Below are positions 48,340-58,468 of a stretch of DNA of 64,000 nt, in pieces. Positions within the stretch are counted from its first letter, which is position 1. Each line of letters starts with the position of its first letter. The position numbers and the translations under genes were made by a program. The DNA comes from Rhodobiaceae bacterium UBA7804 (GTDB taxonomy: Bacteria; Pseudomonadota; Alphaproteobacteria; Parvibaculales; Parvibaculaceae), in the NCBI GenBank assembly GCA_002480495.1, contig DLCG01000019.1, forward strand, positions 65,220 through 129,219, in the 5' to 3' direction. The notes below the pieces were generated by a model. The model had not been told where the DNA came from. It was given only the letters and a program-made list of their open reading frames with translations, and made no database searches.

Positions 48340-49329
48340 TCAGGAGGGGCTTGCGTTGCGGATGACGCTGGCCGCACGCGCAGCGCCCGGCGCATCGACG
48401 CGGATCATGTTGGGGCCTTCGACGATGCCCTGAATGGTGCGGTTGGAACGCGTGTTCAGGACGTTGACGACATCGCCTACGGCACCGCTTTCGAGCGCGC
48501 GCCCGCGAGCGGTCAGCGTGAGCGAGCCGGAGACGAGGGTCACATCCACCTGCGCACCCTTTTCGACGACGATGGGCGGCTGCATGTCGGCGATGCGCAC
48601 GGGCTCACCCGCACGCGCGGGGCGGCGCGGCGACATGCCGAGAATATGTTCGAGCGAGGTGACGATGTTCTGGCTGACGCGGTTCGAGGGGAGGCGCACC
48701 CAGTCGATATCCTGCTGGCGGACGATCTCGCCCGGCTGCATGTCGCGCAGGAGAACGGGCACGTCCGTTACCGGATAGGCGCGGCCGGACACACGGCGCA
48801 GCGGGCTCAGCATGTCGTTCGCGGGCGCGCGCAGAATGGCAGTGAAGACGCCGCTGCGCTGATTGAAGGCAAGCTGTTCGACCTTGACGGTCGGCTCCTC
48901 GCCTTCGGCAACCTGGATGCCGGCCATGCCGTTCTCGAAATCGACCTGGAGATCCGAGGCGGAGGGAAGAGCGGATGACTGGGCGGCGATGGCGGCGGAG
49001 ATCGCGCCGGCGACTTCGGCATCCGGCACCTGGGTGCCGGTGCGGGCGACGACCACATAAGTCAAGCCCGCATCGTTGCGCCAGGCGACACCATTGCGGC
49101 GCGCGGCGAGCGAAATGCGCGAGACGGAGATTTCGGCGCGTGTGCCCGGCGCGGGCGCGTTGGAGACGATGACGGCGGCGGCATCGCCCGCATCGTCGAA
49201 GAGATCGCCGAGGGTGACGGTATCGCCCGTGACGGAGACCGCGGGGCGCAATTCCGCCGCGTTGGCGGCCGCAGCCATTCCGGCGAGAAGGAGTGCGAGC
49301 GAGACTGTACGCTTGAATATCGGGAACAT
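48340..49329 (-). CDS. flgA: P-ring assembly chaperone FlgA
   Basis: A 329-residue periplasmic protein, longer than enterobacterial FlgA (219), as usual in alphaproteobacteria. Signal peptide (FKRTVSLALLLAGMAAAANA), then the SAF-type domain VTDVPVLLRDMQPGEIVRQQDIDWVRLP and the end VNVLNTRSNRTIQGIVEGPNMIRV. It helps FlgI assemble. 53 bp from flgH. Confidence 0.9.
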   Translation of the reverse strand: MFPIFKRTVSLALLLAGMAAAANAAELRPAVSVTGDTVTLGDLFDDAGDAAAVIVSNAPAPGTRAEISVSRISLAARRNGVAWRNDAGLTYVVVARTGTQVPDAEVAGAISAAIAAQSSALPSASDLQVDFENGMAGIQVAEGEEPTVKVEQLAFNQRSGVFTAILRAPANDMLSPLRRVSGRAYPVTDVPVLLRDMQPGEIVRQQDIDWVRLPSNRVSQNIVTSLEHILGMSPRRPARAGEPVRIADMQPPIVVEKGAQVDVTLVSGSLTLTARGRALESGAVGDVVNVLNTRSNRTIQGIVEGPNMIRVDAPGAARAASVIRNASPS

Positions 49330-49343
49330 CCTTTACGCCGCCT

Positions 49344-50129
<786 letters not shown>

Positions 50130-50165
50130 GGACTTTCTTCCCTACTTCCGGCTAACGGAACGGCC

Positions 50166-50897
50166 TCAGGCCGCGGTTCCGAGTTCCTGAATGGCCTGGC
50201 GACGCATCTGGTCGGCCTGGTCGATGAGTTTCTGGGCGCTCGCATATGAGCGCGATACTTCGATCATGTTCGTCATCTCGACGATGGGCTGCACGTTCGA
50301 ACCTTCCAGCGCGCCCTGCATGAGACGGATGTTCTCCGGCGCGATCTCCGCCTGATCGGTGTCGAGCATGGTGTTGCCGACATTGCGCATATCCTGCGGG
50401 TTCTCGAAGGAGACGATGGCGAGCCTGCCGCGCTGGCCCTGATCGGAGGAAATGGTGCCGTCGCGGGCGATGGTGATGCCGGTTTCGTCCTGGGCGAAGC
50501 GGATGGGCGCGCCGCCCTCGCTGAGTACGGGCGCACCGGTCGAGGTGACGAGCTGGCCTTCGGCGTCGAGCTGGAAATGCCCGTTGCGCGTGTAGAGGAC
50601 GCCGGTTTCCGTCTGAACGCGGAAGAAGCCCTCGCCGATGATGGCGACGTCGAAGGGATTTGCGGTCGTCTGCAGCGCGCCGTCGCGCATGTTGCGATGC
50701 TGGCCGAAATCCTGGACGAAGGTGATCCGCTTGTCGGTGCTCTCCTCGGAAGCGTCAGGCATCAGATATTGCTCGAAGAGCATTGCTTCGGATTTGTAGG
50801 CGGTCGTGTTCATGTTCGCGAGATTGTTCGCGATGGTCGCCATTTCCCGGGTCACCGCCATCTGGCGGGAGAGACCTATGAGCAGAGCGTTTTCCAT
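50166..50897 (-). CDS. flgF: Proximal rod protein FlgF
   Basis: A 243-residue rod protein: MENALLIGLSRQMAVTREMATIANNLANMNTTAYKSEAMLFEQYL. The C-terminus GALEGSNVQPIVEMTNMIEVSRSYASAQKLIDQADQMRR is the other conserved end. The start at 50897 is fixed by the family N-terminus; the frame extends upstream without it. A sigma-54 promoter lies about 57-72 nt upstream. Confidence 0.94.
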   Translation of the reverse strand: MENALLIGLSRQMAVTREMATIANNLANMNTTAYKSEAMLFEQYLMPDASEESTDKRITFVQDFGQHRNMRDGALQTTANPFDVAIIGEGFFRVQTETGVLYTRNGHFQLDAEGQLVTSTGAPVLSEGGAPIRFAQDETGITIARDGTISSDQGQRGRLAIVSFENPQDMRNVGNTMLDTDQAEIAPENIRLMQGALEGSNVQPIVEMTNMIEVSRSYASAQKLIDQADQMRRQAIQELGTAA

Positions 50898-50953
50898 GTC
50901 CGGTCCGGCAGTTCGCTTGTCGCATCGGCGCGGCATTGCGCCGCCCGGTCATG

Positions 50954-50969
50954 TGCAGGGCCTGTGCCA
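50954..50969 (-). promoter_or_regulatory. Sigma-54 promoter of the flgF operon
   Basis: Minus strand TGGCAC-AGGCC-CTGCA, with GG and GC 10 nt apart. Predicted start about 45 nt before flgF. Confidence 0.78.
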
Positions 50970-51045
50970 AAGAAAAAACTGAATTAAATCAATGGTTTGG
51001 TTTTCCGAAAGGCTGTTCGGACGCGCTTTCGGGCAGGCTTTACCG

Positions 51046-51058
51046 GGCAGTTTCTGCC
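51046..51058. promoter_or_regulatory. FlbD-like palindrome upstream of flgF
   Basis: GGCAGTTTCTGCC, 77 bp from the -24 element of the flgF sigma-54 promoter. Confidence 0.55.
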
Positions 51059-51229
51059 GCATCGGACAAGCGCGCGGGGCTGCGTAACCAACTAAAGAGA
51101 ATCCGCGCATTCGGCGCACAACCGGGAACGCTTCGTTAACCAAAGTCGGCGAGCATCCGGTTGTGATGAGCCGGGTGCGGAAGAGATGACATCCGGCGGG
51201 CGAATTCTCGAAGGTGGGGCGGTTAGAAA

Positions 51230-51736
51230 ATGGCTGCAGTCGACGCCGACATTTCCGAAGACGACGAACAAGAAACTTCCGCGCCGGAAAAGAAGAAGCG
51301 GCTGGCGGGGAAGGTCATCGTTCTCTACGTCGTGCTGCCCGCCCTGCTCCTGATCGGAGCGGGCGCCGGTGTCTACATGTCGGGCATTCTGGGTGGCGGC
51401 GAAAGCGACGAGGCTGTGGCGGAGGTCAAGGTGGACCCCGTCTTCTACGATCTGCCCGACTTCCTGGTGAACCTCTCCGGTCCGCCACCCCAGCATTATC
51501 TCAAGCTGCGCGTCGCGCTGCAGGTGAAGAGCAAGGAGGCGGTGCCTCAGCTCGAAATGCTGATGCCGCGCGTACTGGACGGCTTCCAGACCTTCCTGCG
51601 CGAGCTCAGGCCCGAGGATCTCGAGGGTTCGCGCGGCATGCTCTATCTCAAGGAAGAGCTGCTGCGGCGGCTCAACCTCGCCACGCAAGAGCCGATCGTG
51701 ACCGACGTGCTCTTCAAGGAAATCATCGTTCAGTAG
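51230..51736 (+). CDS. fliL: Flagellar basal body protein FliL
   Basis: A 168-residue single-pass membrane protein: basic-acidic cytoplasmic tail, TM helix (about 27-50, VIVLYVVLPALLLIGAGAGVYMS), and the periplasmic FliL domain (FYDLPDFLVNLSG..., YLKLRVALQVKSKEAVPQLEMLMPRVLDGFQTFLREL). It surrounds the motor near the stator. Followed at 24 nt by fliM. Confidence 0.94.
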   Translation: MAAVDADISEDDEQETSAPEKKKRLAGKVIVLYVVLPALLLIGAGAGVYMSGILGGGESDEAVAEVKVDPVFYDLPDFLVNLSGPPPQHYLKLRVALQVKSKEAVPQLEMLMPRVLDGFQTFLRELRPEDLEGSRGMLYLKEELLRRLNLATQEPIVTDVLFKEIIVQ

Positions 51737-51760
51737 CAGTCAGGCGGGAAGAGTTTCGAT

Positions 51761-52852
51761 ATGTCCGCAAGCGATACGCTAGAAAAAGAAGCCCTGAACG
51801 CCGCTGCCGAAGCCGCGGCGAAGGCGCCGGAGCGCGTGCTCAATCAGGACGAGATCGACAGCCTGCTCGGATTCGAGGTGGACGAAGAATCCACGACCGA
51901 GCGGCACGGCATCGATGCGATCGTGAATTCCGCGCTCGTCTCCTACGAGCGCCTGCCGATGCTCGAAATCGTCTTCGACCGTCTTGTGCGCCTGATGACG
52001 GTTTCGCTTCGTAACTTCACTTCCGACAACGTCGAAGTGTCGCTCGACAATGTTTCGTCGATCCGTTTCGGCGACTACCTCAACTCCATTCCGCTGCCTG
52101 CCATTCTCGCCGTCTTCCGCGCGAAGCAGTGGGACAATTACGGCATGTTCACCGTCGACTCGAACCTGATCTATTCGATCGTCGACGTGCTGCTGGGCGG
52201 GCGGCGCGGCACGGCCGCGATGCGCATCGAAGGGCGGCCTTACACGACCATCGAACTCAATCTCGTCCAGCGCATGATCGAGGTCGTGCTGCAGGACGTG
52301 CAGGCGGCGTTCGAGCCGCTGTCTCCGGTGACGCTCGAACTCGACCGGATGGAAACCAACCCGCGCTTCGCGGCCATTGCGCGGCCCGCCAACGCGGCCA
52401 TCCTCGTCAAGCTGCGCGTGGACATGGAAGATCGCGGCGGCCGCATCGAGATGCTGCTTCCATACGCGACGCTGGAGCCTATCCGCGAGCTGCTGCTGCA
52501 GATGTTCATGGGCGAGAAGTTTGGCCGTGACTCGATCTGGGAAAGCCATCTCGCGACCGAGCTCTGGTCGACGCGGGTGCCGCTCGAGGCGGTGCTCGAC
52601 GAACAGATGCTGACGCTGCGCGATGTGATGGACTTCGAGGTAGGCCAGACGCTGATGCTCAACAACGGACCCGATGGCATGATCGACCTGAGATGCGGCG
52701 GGGTGAAGCTCGGCCGCGGCAAGATGGGCCGCGTCGGAAATCACGTGGCCGTGCGTGTCGATCAGGCAATCAAGCACATGAAACGCCCTGCCTCGCCGCA
52801 GGTGGATCAACCCAAATCTCCCGAACCCCAGATTGCAGGGCCAGACAAATGA
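51761..52852 (+). CDS. fliM: Flagellar motor switch protein FliM
   Basis: A 363-residue switch protein. The N-terminal CheY-binding peptide is VLNQDEIDSLLGF (about 27-39), followed by RLPMLEIVFDRLVRLMTVSLRNF and a middle domain with NSIPLPAILAVFRAKQWDNYGMFTVDSNLIYSIVDVLLGG. The C-terminal FliN-like domain (SPNA) ends VGNHVAVRVDQAIKHM. The stop overlaps the next start by ATGA. No fliN gene follows. Confidence 0.96.
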   Translation: MSASDTLEKEALNAAAEAAAKAPERVLNQDEIDSLLGFEVDEESTTERHGIDAIVNSALVSYERLPMLEIVFDRLVRLMTVSLRNFTSDNVEVSLDNVSSIRFGDYLNSIPLPAILAVFRAKQWDNYGMFTVDSNLIYSIVDVLLGGRRGTAAMRIEGRPYTTIELNLVQRMIEVVLQDVQAAFEPLSPVTLELDRMETNPRFAAIARPANAAILVKLRVDMEDRGGRIEMLLPYATLEPIRELLLQMFMGEKFGRDSIWESHLATELWSTRVPLEAVLDEQMLTLRDVMDFEVGQTLMLNNGPDGMIDLRCGGVKLGRGKMGRVGNHVAVRVDQAIKHMKRPASPQVDQPKSPEPQIAGPDK

Positions 52853-53316
52853 CGGTTCTTCCCGCTCTGCCGCTCGGCACCATCCTTGAACTCATCGTCT
52901 GCGTCTTTCTCGGCGCGACGATCGCCTATTGCGCGATGCTCGACCGGAGGCTCCGGGCCATGCGATCCGGGCAGGACGGACTGCGCGAACTGGTGGGCGA
53001 ACTGAACAATGCGACGCAACGCGCCGTTTCGGCCATTGAGGCGCTGAAGCAGGCGAGCGCGGCAACGGGTGACGAACTCGGCGAGAGCGTAAATCGGGCG
53101 CGCGTTCTCGCGGATGAACTCGCGCTTATGATCGAATCCGGCGAGCGGATCGCGGAACGCATAACGCGCGGCTCCCATGCCGCAGAGCGCAATGTCACGC
53201 CGCAACCTGCGTCGGGCCCGCGCAACGCGATTCCGCCCAAACCATCCGGACGCGACGCAGCCCTGGCCGCGCGCGCCGCCAACCAGCTTCTCGATGCGCT
53301 GAAGAAGGCCCGCTGA
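52849..53316 (+). CDS. DUF6468 protein, flagellar cluster membrane protein
   Basis: A 155-residue protein with one N-terminal TM helix (about 8-30: LGTILELIVCVFLGATIAYCAML) and a long coiled region (about 40-110), then a Pro/Ala-rich tail. The DUF6468 family is found between fliM and motE-type genes in alphaproteobacteria. PflI, a flagellar positioning protein of Caulobacter, is similarly bitopic, but I could not confirm relatedness. Start at 52849 overlaps fliM, so translation is coupled. Confidence 0.75.
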   Translation: MTVLPALPLGTILELIVCVFLGATIAYCAMLDRRLRAMRSGQDGLRELVGELNNATQRAVSAIEALKQASAATGDELGESVNRARVLADELALMIESGERIAERITRGSHAAERNVTPQPASGPRNAIPPKPSGRDAALAARAANQLLDALKKAR

Positions 53317-53325
53317 GGCAGAAAC

Positions 53326-54090
53326 ATGCTCGACCGTCTTCGTCTTCTTCCGACCGTCATTCTCTGCGCCTCGCTGCTGCTGGTGCTGAAGCTCGCCGAT
53401 TTCGCGGCGGGCGGCGACGGTTCCGCGACGCTTGCGGCGATTTCGACCGCGCAGGCGAGCGCACCGAAGGAGGAGAGCGGCGAGCAAGCGGCGGAAGCCG
53501 ACAATGAGGGCGAGGAGGAAACCGCCGGCAAGGATGCGGGTGCGGAGAAGGACGCTGGGGAGGCCGGAACGGCCGATGCGGCGCCCGCTAAGCCTATACC
53601 GGCTGCCGAACCCGAAATCAGCAAGTCCGAACGGACCGTGCTTCAGAGCCTCGCCGAACGCCGCGAGGAACTGGATGCCCGCGCCAAGGAACTCGACACG
53701 CGCGAAAGGCTTCTCGCGGCGGCGGAAAAGCGCGTCGAAGACCGCGTGGCCGAACTGAAGGCCATAGAAGCGAAGATCAACGAACGCATCGGCGCGGAGG
53801 ACAAGGCGAACGAGGAACGGCTCGCCGGGCTCGTCTCGATGTATGAAACGATGAAGCCGAAGGACGCCGCGCGCATCTTCGAGCGGCTCGACATGGGCGT
53901 TCTTATCGATGTCGTGACAAGGATGCAGCCGCGCAAAATGGCGGCGGTTCTCGCCGCAATGGATCCCGTCGTGGCACAGGATCTTACCGTCGAACTCGCG
54001 ACCGGCGACAGGCTCTCCGGTATCCGGCCTGGCGAAGACGGCGCGAAGGCGCCCGCCGCGACGGCCCGGCCTGCTGAAAAAGCCAGCTGA
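53326..54090 (+). CDS. MotE-like periplasmic flagellar protein
   Basis: A 254-residue protein with an N-terminal hydrophobic signal/TM (LLPTVILCASLLLVLKLADFA), an acidic, Ala/Glu-rich spacer (about 40-95), a coiled coil (about 100-165: LAERREELDARAKELDTRERLLAAAEKRV) and a C-terminal MgtE-N-like domain (LVSMYETMKPKDAARIFERLDMGVLIDVVTRMQPRKMAAVLAAMDP). This fits the MotE family, chaperones of the MotC periplasmic motor protein in Sinorhizobium. Starts 9 nt after the DUF6468 gene. Confidence 0.82.
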   Translation: MLDRLRLLPTVILCASLLLVLKLADFAAGGDGSATLAAISTAQASAPKEESGEQAAEADNEGEEETAGKDAGAEKDAGEAGTADAAPAKPIPAAEPEISKSERTVLQSLAERREELDARAKELDTRERLLAAAEKRVEDRVAELKAIEAKINERIGAEDKANEERLAGLVSMYETMKPKDAARIFERLDMGVLIDVVTRMQPRKMAAVLAAMDPVVAQDLTVELATGDRLSGIRPGEDGAKAPAATARPAEKAS

Positions 54091-54123
54091 AGTCCGAGAA
54101 TCCGGGCTTTCCGCCCCCCTTCC

Positions 54124-54138
54124 TTAAGCCCCACTTAA
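54124..54138. promoter_or_regulatory. Perfect CtrA box before the large AMIN/TPR gene
   Basis: TTAA-GCCCCAC-TTAA, 120 bp before the start codon of the large gene at 54258 and 33 bp after the motE-like stop. Confidence 0.72.
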
Positions 54139-54257
54139 CCGGCGCCTCCTAGACTGAGGCTGAGCGGCAGAAAGCCGTTCGATTTTGGGCAGAAGCTTAG
54201 GGCAGCAGCGGCGTGAACCGATCTCACCGATATTCCGCGCAACTGGAGAGGGGCGGC

Positions 54258-57200
54258 ATGCGCTTGCGCGCGCTGACGGCGTTTACGGTCCTCTTTCTTC
54301 TGCTTGTCGCGCTGACGCCTGCCGCGCGCGCCGCGACCGTCGGTGTGTCTCTCAGCGAGCAGAACGGCTGGGGACGAATGGTCTTCACCTTTCCCGAAGG
54401 TATTCCCGGTTATCGAGCTTCGATCAATGCGGGTGTTCTCGTTCTCGATTTCGACAAGCCCTTCGATGCAAATACGGAAGAATTCGTCCGGCTGATGCCG
54501 CGCTATGTCGCGATGGCGCGCCAGGACGAGAACGGGAAGACCATCCGCCTGGCGCTGACCACGGACTTCTGGCTCGATACGAAGCCGGCCGAGAACTCCC
54601 TCTATTTCGATCTCATGCCGCCGGACTGGGTGGGCAAGGCCCCGCCGCTGCCCGAGGATGTTCTGGCGCGGCTTGCGGCGGCCAAGGAGCGCAAGCGGGC
54701 CGCGGTGGCGGCGGAGCTTGCCGCCAAGGCGCAGGGCATCGAGGAGCCGGAGGAAGAAAAACCGGCGCTCGACGTTCGTGTCGCCGCGCGCGCGGGGATG
54801 ACGCGCCTCGTCTTCGACTGGAACCTGCCGGTTCTCTATTCGCTGATCGAGCGGCAGGGGCTTGCGACCATTACCTTCGACCGGACGGCGGATGTGGACC
54901 TGTCGCAACTGCGCGTGGATCCGCCGCCCTATCTCGCTCATGCGAGCGCGGTCGAGCATGACGGCCGGCTGGCTGTCGTACTGACCTTGAAGCCTGGCGT
55001 GGCCGTAAGCGCGTTCCGGGAAGAGCTGAGCGTGGTGCTGGACCTCAAGCCCGCCGATGGAAGCCTTCCGCCGGAAGCCGAAGCGGAAAACGCCGAGGTG
55101 AGCGTTGTCGCGAATGCAGAGGGGCCGGAAGACAGCAGCGCGCATGCGTCGAAGAGCATCCTGCCAGATATCGCGAGCTCAGACGAAGAGGGAAAGGGCG
55201 AGGCGCCCGAGACGGCAGATGCCGGGGCGGAGGAGCAGATCGCCACCAATCCCTTGCCCGAGGGTTCGCGGCCCGAAGGACAGGCCGTGATGCGCGTTGA
55301 GCCGGGACGGAGCGGAACCGACATCGTGGTCGAGTGGCCCGAACCCGTCGGCGCCGCGGTCTTCGAGCGGGCGGACCGGCTCTGGGTCGTATTCGATGCC
55401 GCGCTACCCATCGACATGGCGGAGGTGACGCCGGGAACGCTTGGGCCGTTCGGCCCGCCCGAGTTGCAGGCATTCGAAGGGGGGACGGCACTCGTCCTGC
55501 CGCTGCGCGAAAAGGTGCTTGTCGGCGCGGTGGAAGATGGCGCGTCCTGGCGCATTTCCGCTGGCGAGACGCTGGCCACCACGGGGCGGCCGATCTCGCT
55601 TCTGCGGAGCTGGCGCGAGGATGGACGCGGCAGCATTTCCTTCGACCTCAGGGGGACGCGCAAGGTGCTGGAAGTGCGCGACGATCTCGTCGGCGACAAG
55701 GTTATCGTCGCGACCGCACGTGGCCCGGTGCAGGCAATCCAGACACCGCTCAGCTTCGTCGAGTTCCAGGCGCTGCAGACGGCGCAGGGGATTGCCATCG
55801 TGCCGGTGGCGGACGACCTGAATGTCGCTGCGGCACCGGACAATGTGATCGTGACGAGGCTCGAAGGGCTCGCGCTTTCCGCGAATGGCGGCGGTTATTC
55901 CGCGCCCGCGGTGCAGGGCGCACCCGTGGTCGCGGCCGCTGCGCCGGCCGAAATGCATTTCGCGCAGTGGCGGGATGTGCCCGGTGAAAATTTCACGGAA
56001 CGGCGCCAGCACTATCTCGTGCAATTGGCGAATGCGCGAACGCAGGAGCTTGGCGAACTGCGGTTCGCCTATGGCCGTTTCCTGCTCGGCTACGGCCTTG
56101 CGCCGGAGGCGCTTGCCGCATTTGACGGCGCGTTGGAGGTGGAGCAAAAGCTTGCGCTCGATCCCGCCTTCCGTGCGGCCAAGGGCGTTGCCGGGGTTCT
56201 GAGTGGCCGCTATGTGGAAGCGATCGCGGATCTTTCCTCCGACGGTCTCGAAAATGCGCCTCATGCGGCGGCCTGGCGCGGGCTCGCGCGCGGCGAACTC
56301 GGACATTGGGAGGCTGCGCGCGCGGAATTCGGGCTTGCAGGCGCGATCCTCGATGCCTTCGACGACGAATTGCGCACACGCTTCAGAGCCATGGCCGCGG
56401 AAGCTGCACTCAAGGGTGGCGATGCCACGGCTGCCGCGAGCTATGTGGCGGGCTTTCCGGCCGCGCCGGAGAGCCCGAAGGCGAAAGCCCGTATATTGCT
56501 TGCCCAGGCTGCTCTGGCCGATGTGGAGAAGGGCGGCGAGGACGCCGTCGCGCGCTACGATGCGGCCATCGATACTGGCTATCCGCCCGTTGCGGCCCGT
56601 GCCCGTTTCGGCAAGGCGGTATTGCAGCTCGAACGCGGCGATATCGACAAGGACGCTTTCGCGAAAGAGCTCGAAAGTCTTCGCTATGCCTGGCGAGGCG
56701 ACGAGCTGGAACTCGAAATCCTGACGCGGCTCGCGAAGTTCCGGCTCGATGAGGGACAGATCGACGAGGCGCTGAAGCAGATGCAGACGGCGACCGCGAA
56801 CTATCCGGACAGTGAAGAGGCGCACCAGATGAACGTGCACATGTCCGACATCTTCGCGGATTATTTTCTCGGCGATGCCATCGACAAGATGGAGCCGGTT
56901 CAGGCGCTTGCCTTTTTCGACCGTTTCAAGGAGCTGACGCCTATCGGGACCAAGGGCGACGAGATGATCCGCAATCTCGCGGAACGGCTGGTCGAGGTCG
57001 ATCTGCTGACGCAGGCCGGGCAATTGCTCGACTACCAGGTCGCAAATCGTCTTCATGGCGGCGTCGCCAAGGCGCAGGTCGCGGCGCGCCTCGCCGCGAT
57101 CTATCTGATGGACCAGAAACCGGGACATGCGCTTGCCGCCCTTCGCGCGACGAAACAGAATCTGCTGCCCGAGGAACTGGCCCAGCGGCGCATATTGCTC

Positions 57201-57650
57201 GAGGCGCGGGCACTCGCCGGCGAAAAGCAATACGACCATGCACTTGATCTGCTGGACGGGCGCAAGGACGAACGCTCCGCGAAACTGAGGGCCGATATCT
57301 ATTGGGAGGCTGGCCGCTGGCCGGAAGCCGGCGCGTCGATCGAAAAGCTGCTTGGCGTCAGGTGGAAAGAAGACCAGATGCTGGACGGCGAGATCCGGCT
57401 TCTCATCATGCGGGGTGCGATCGCCTATTCGCTTGCGGGCGACGAGGAAGGATTGTCCAGGCTTCGCACCAAGTTCGGCGAAGCCATGAGCAGGAGCCCC
57501 GATGCAGACGCCTTCGCGGTCGTCTCCGAGCCAATCGTGGAACAGGGAGTTGCGTTCCGGGAGATGACGAGCCGCATCGCTTCCGTCGACACGCTCGACC
57601 GCTTCCTCGCCTCGCTCAAGACCACGGAAGAGGTGCAGGCGTTCAACTGA
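54258..57650 (+). CDS. Large exported AMIN/TPR-like flagellar-cluster protein
   Basis: A 1130-residue protein with a signal peptide (MRLRALTAFTVLFLLLVALT...). The N-terminal half contains three related beta-rich segments that look AMIN-like: GVSLSEQNGWGRMVFTFPEG (about 25-100), RVAARAGMTRLVFDWNLP (about 175-265) and VEPGRSGTDIVVEWPEP (about 335-430). An acidic linker (about 270-325) separates two of them. The C-terminal half (about 570-1110) consists of TPR-like helical repeats. Such proteins recur beside fliLM/motE in alphaproteobacteria; function unknown. Start at 54258 has GGAG upstream; a GTG 15 codons earlier is rejected. A perfect CtrA box lies 120 bp upstream. Confidence 0.75.
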   Translation: MRLRALTAFTVLFLLLVALTPAARAATVGVSLSEQNGWGRMVFTFPEGIPGYRASINAGVLVLDFDKPFDANTEEFVRLMPRYVAMARQDENGKTIRLALTTDFWLDTKPAENSLYFDLMPPDWVGKAPPLPEDVLARLAAAKERKRAAVAAELAAKAQGIEEPEEEKPALDVRVAARAGMTRLVFDWNLPVLYSLIERQGLATITFDRTADVDLSQLRVDPPPYLAHASAVEHDGRLAVVLTLKPGVAVSAFREELSVVLDLKPADGSLPPEAEAENAEVSVVANAEGPEDSSAHASKSILPDIASSDEEGKGEAPETADAGAEEQIATNPLPEGSRPEGQAVMRVEPGRSGTDIVVEWPEPVGAAVFERADRLWVVFDAALPIDMAEVTPGTLGPFGPPELQAFEGGTALVLPLREKVLVGAVEDGASWRISAGETLATTGRPISLLRSWREDGRGSISFDLRGTRKVLEVRDDLVGDKVIVATARGPVQAIQTPLSFVEFQALQTAQGIAIVPVADDLNVAAAPDNVIVTRLEGLALSANGGGYSAPAVQGAPVVAAAAPAEMHFAQWRDVPGENFTERRQHYLVQLANARTQELGELRFAYGRFLLGYGLAPEALAAFDGALEVEQKLALDPAFRAAKGVAGVLSGRYVEAIADLSSDGLENAPHAAAWRGLARGELGHWEAARAEFGLAGAILDAFDDELRTRFRAMAAEAALKGGDATAAASYVAGFPAAPESPKAKARILLAQAALADVEKGGEDAVARYDAAIDTGYPPVAARARFGKAVLQLERGDIDKDAFAKELESLRYAWRGDELELEILTRLAKFRLDEGQIDEALKQMQTATANYPDSEEAHQMNVHMSDIFADYFLGDAIDKMEPVQALAFFDRFKELTPIGTKGDEMIRNLAERLVEVDLLTQAGQLLDYQVANRLHGGVAKAQVAARLAAIYLMDQKPGHALAALRATKQNLLPEELAQRRILLEARALAGEKQYDHALDLLDGRKDERSAKLRADIYWEAGRWPEAGASIEKLLGVRWKEDQMLDGEIRLLIMRGAIAYSLAGDEEGLSRLRTKFGEAMSRSPDADAFAVVSEPIVEQGVAFREMTSRIASVDTLDRFLASLKTTEEVQAFN

Positions 57651-57685
57651 ACGCCCGCCCAATTCTTTCTGTCAGGGCTTTCCCG

Positions 57686-58468
57686 TCAGGTTCCGAAGCT
57701 CTGGACCAGGCTTCCCGCGATCAGCGACCAGCCATCGACCAGCACGAAGAAGATCAGCTTGAAGGGTAGCGAGATGATGATCGGCGGCAGCATCATCATG
57801 CCCATCGACATCAGGACCGAGGCTACCACCATGTCGATCACGATGAAGGGCAGGAAGACAAGGAAGCCTATCTCGAAGGCGCGGCGCAGCTCGCTGATCA
57901 TGAAGGCGGGAACGAGCACCTGAAGGCCGATATCCTCCGCCTGTTCGGGCTCGGGGGCATTCGACAGATCGACGAAGAGCTTGAGGTCTTCCTTCCTGAC
58001 CTGCTTCAGCATGAAGGCCTTGAAGGGAACGCTGGCGCGGTCGAAGGCTTCGCCCGTCTCGATCTGCTGGTTCATCAGCGGTTCTATGCCTTCCTGATAG
58101 GCGGTCGTGAAGGTCGGCGTCATCACGAAGGCCGTAAGGAAGAGGGCGAGGCTCACCAGAACCGCGTTGGGCGGCGATTGCTGCATGCCGAGCGCGGTGC
58201 GGAGCAGGCTGAGCACCACGATGATGCGCACGAAGGACGTCACCATGATGAGGATCGACGGTGCGAGGCTCAGGACGGTGACAAGCGCGACGATCTGGAC
58301 GATATGATCGGTGAGGCCGAGACCTTCGGAGAGGTCCACCTGGATCGTTTCGGCGGCGGCGGGATGCGCGAAGGCAAAGCTCAATGCGACGAGGCCGAGC
58401 ATACCGATGAAGCGCTGCAGACGTGCCGCCGTCAACACGGCAAGGACTTTCCGGGAGAGGACAATCAC
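57686..58468 (-). CDS. fliP: Flagellar export gate protein FliP
   Basis: A 260-residue export gate subunit: signal peptide, then IVQIVALVTVLSLAPSILIMVTSFVRIIVVLSLLRTALGMQQSPPNAVLVSLALFLT (first TM pair) and VLMSMGMMMLPPIIISLPFKLIFFVLVDGWSLI (last TMs). With FliQ and FliR it forms the pore of the flagellar type III secretion apparatus. It overlaps fliO by 4 nt and is oriented away from the fliQR-flhB genes. Confidence 0.96.
   Translation of the reverse strand: MIVLSRKVLAVLTAARLQRFIGMLGLVALSFAFAHPAAAETIQVDLSEGLGLTDHIVQIVALVTVLSLAPSILIMVTSFVRIIVVLSLLRTALGMQQSPPNAVLVSLALFLTAFVMTPTFTTAYQEGIEPLMNQQIETGEAFDRASVPFKAFMLKQVRKEDLKLFVDLSNAPEPEQAEDIGLQVLVPAFMISELRRAFEIGFLVFLPFIVIDMVVASVLMSMGMMMLPPIIISLPFKLIFFVLVDGWSLIAGSLVQSFGT

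Larger units (their letters stand above)
50898..51229. promoter_or_regulatory. Divergent control region flgF/fliL
   Basis: A 332-bp region with no gene. It contains the sigma-54 promoter of flgF, a FlbD-like palindrome (51046-51058), and TTAA-type elements at 50983 and 51136 near the fliL side; none fits the full CtrA consensus. Confidence 0.65.

Noticed and set aside
55404..57662. A 752-codon minus-strand frame opposite the large AMIN/TPR gene
   Set aside because: No start signal, Arg/His-rich shadow translation; the plus-strand frame has a signal peptide and repeats.
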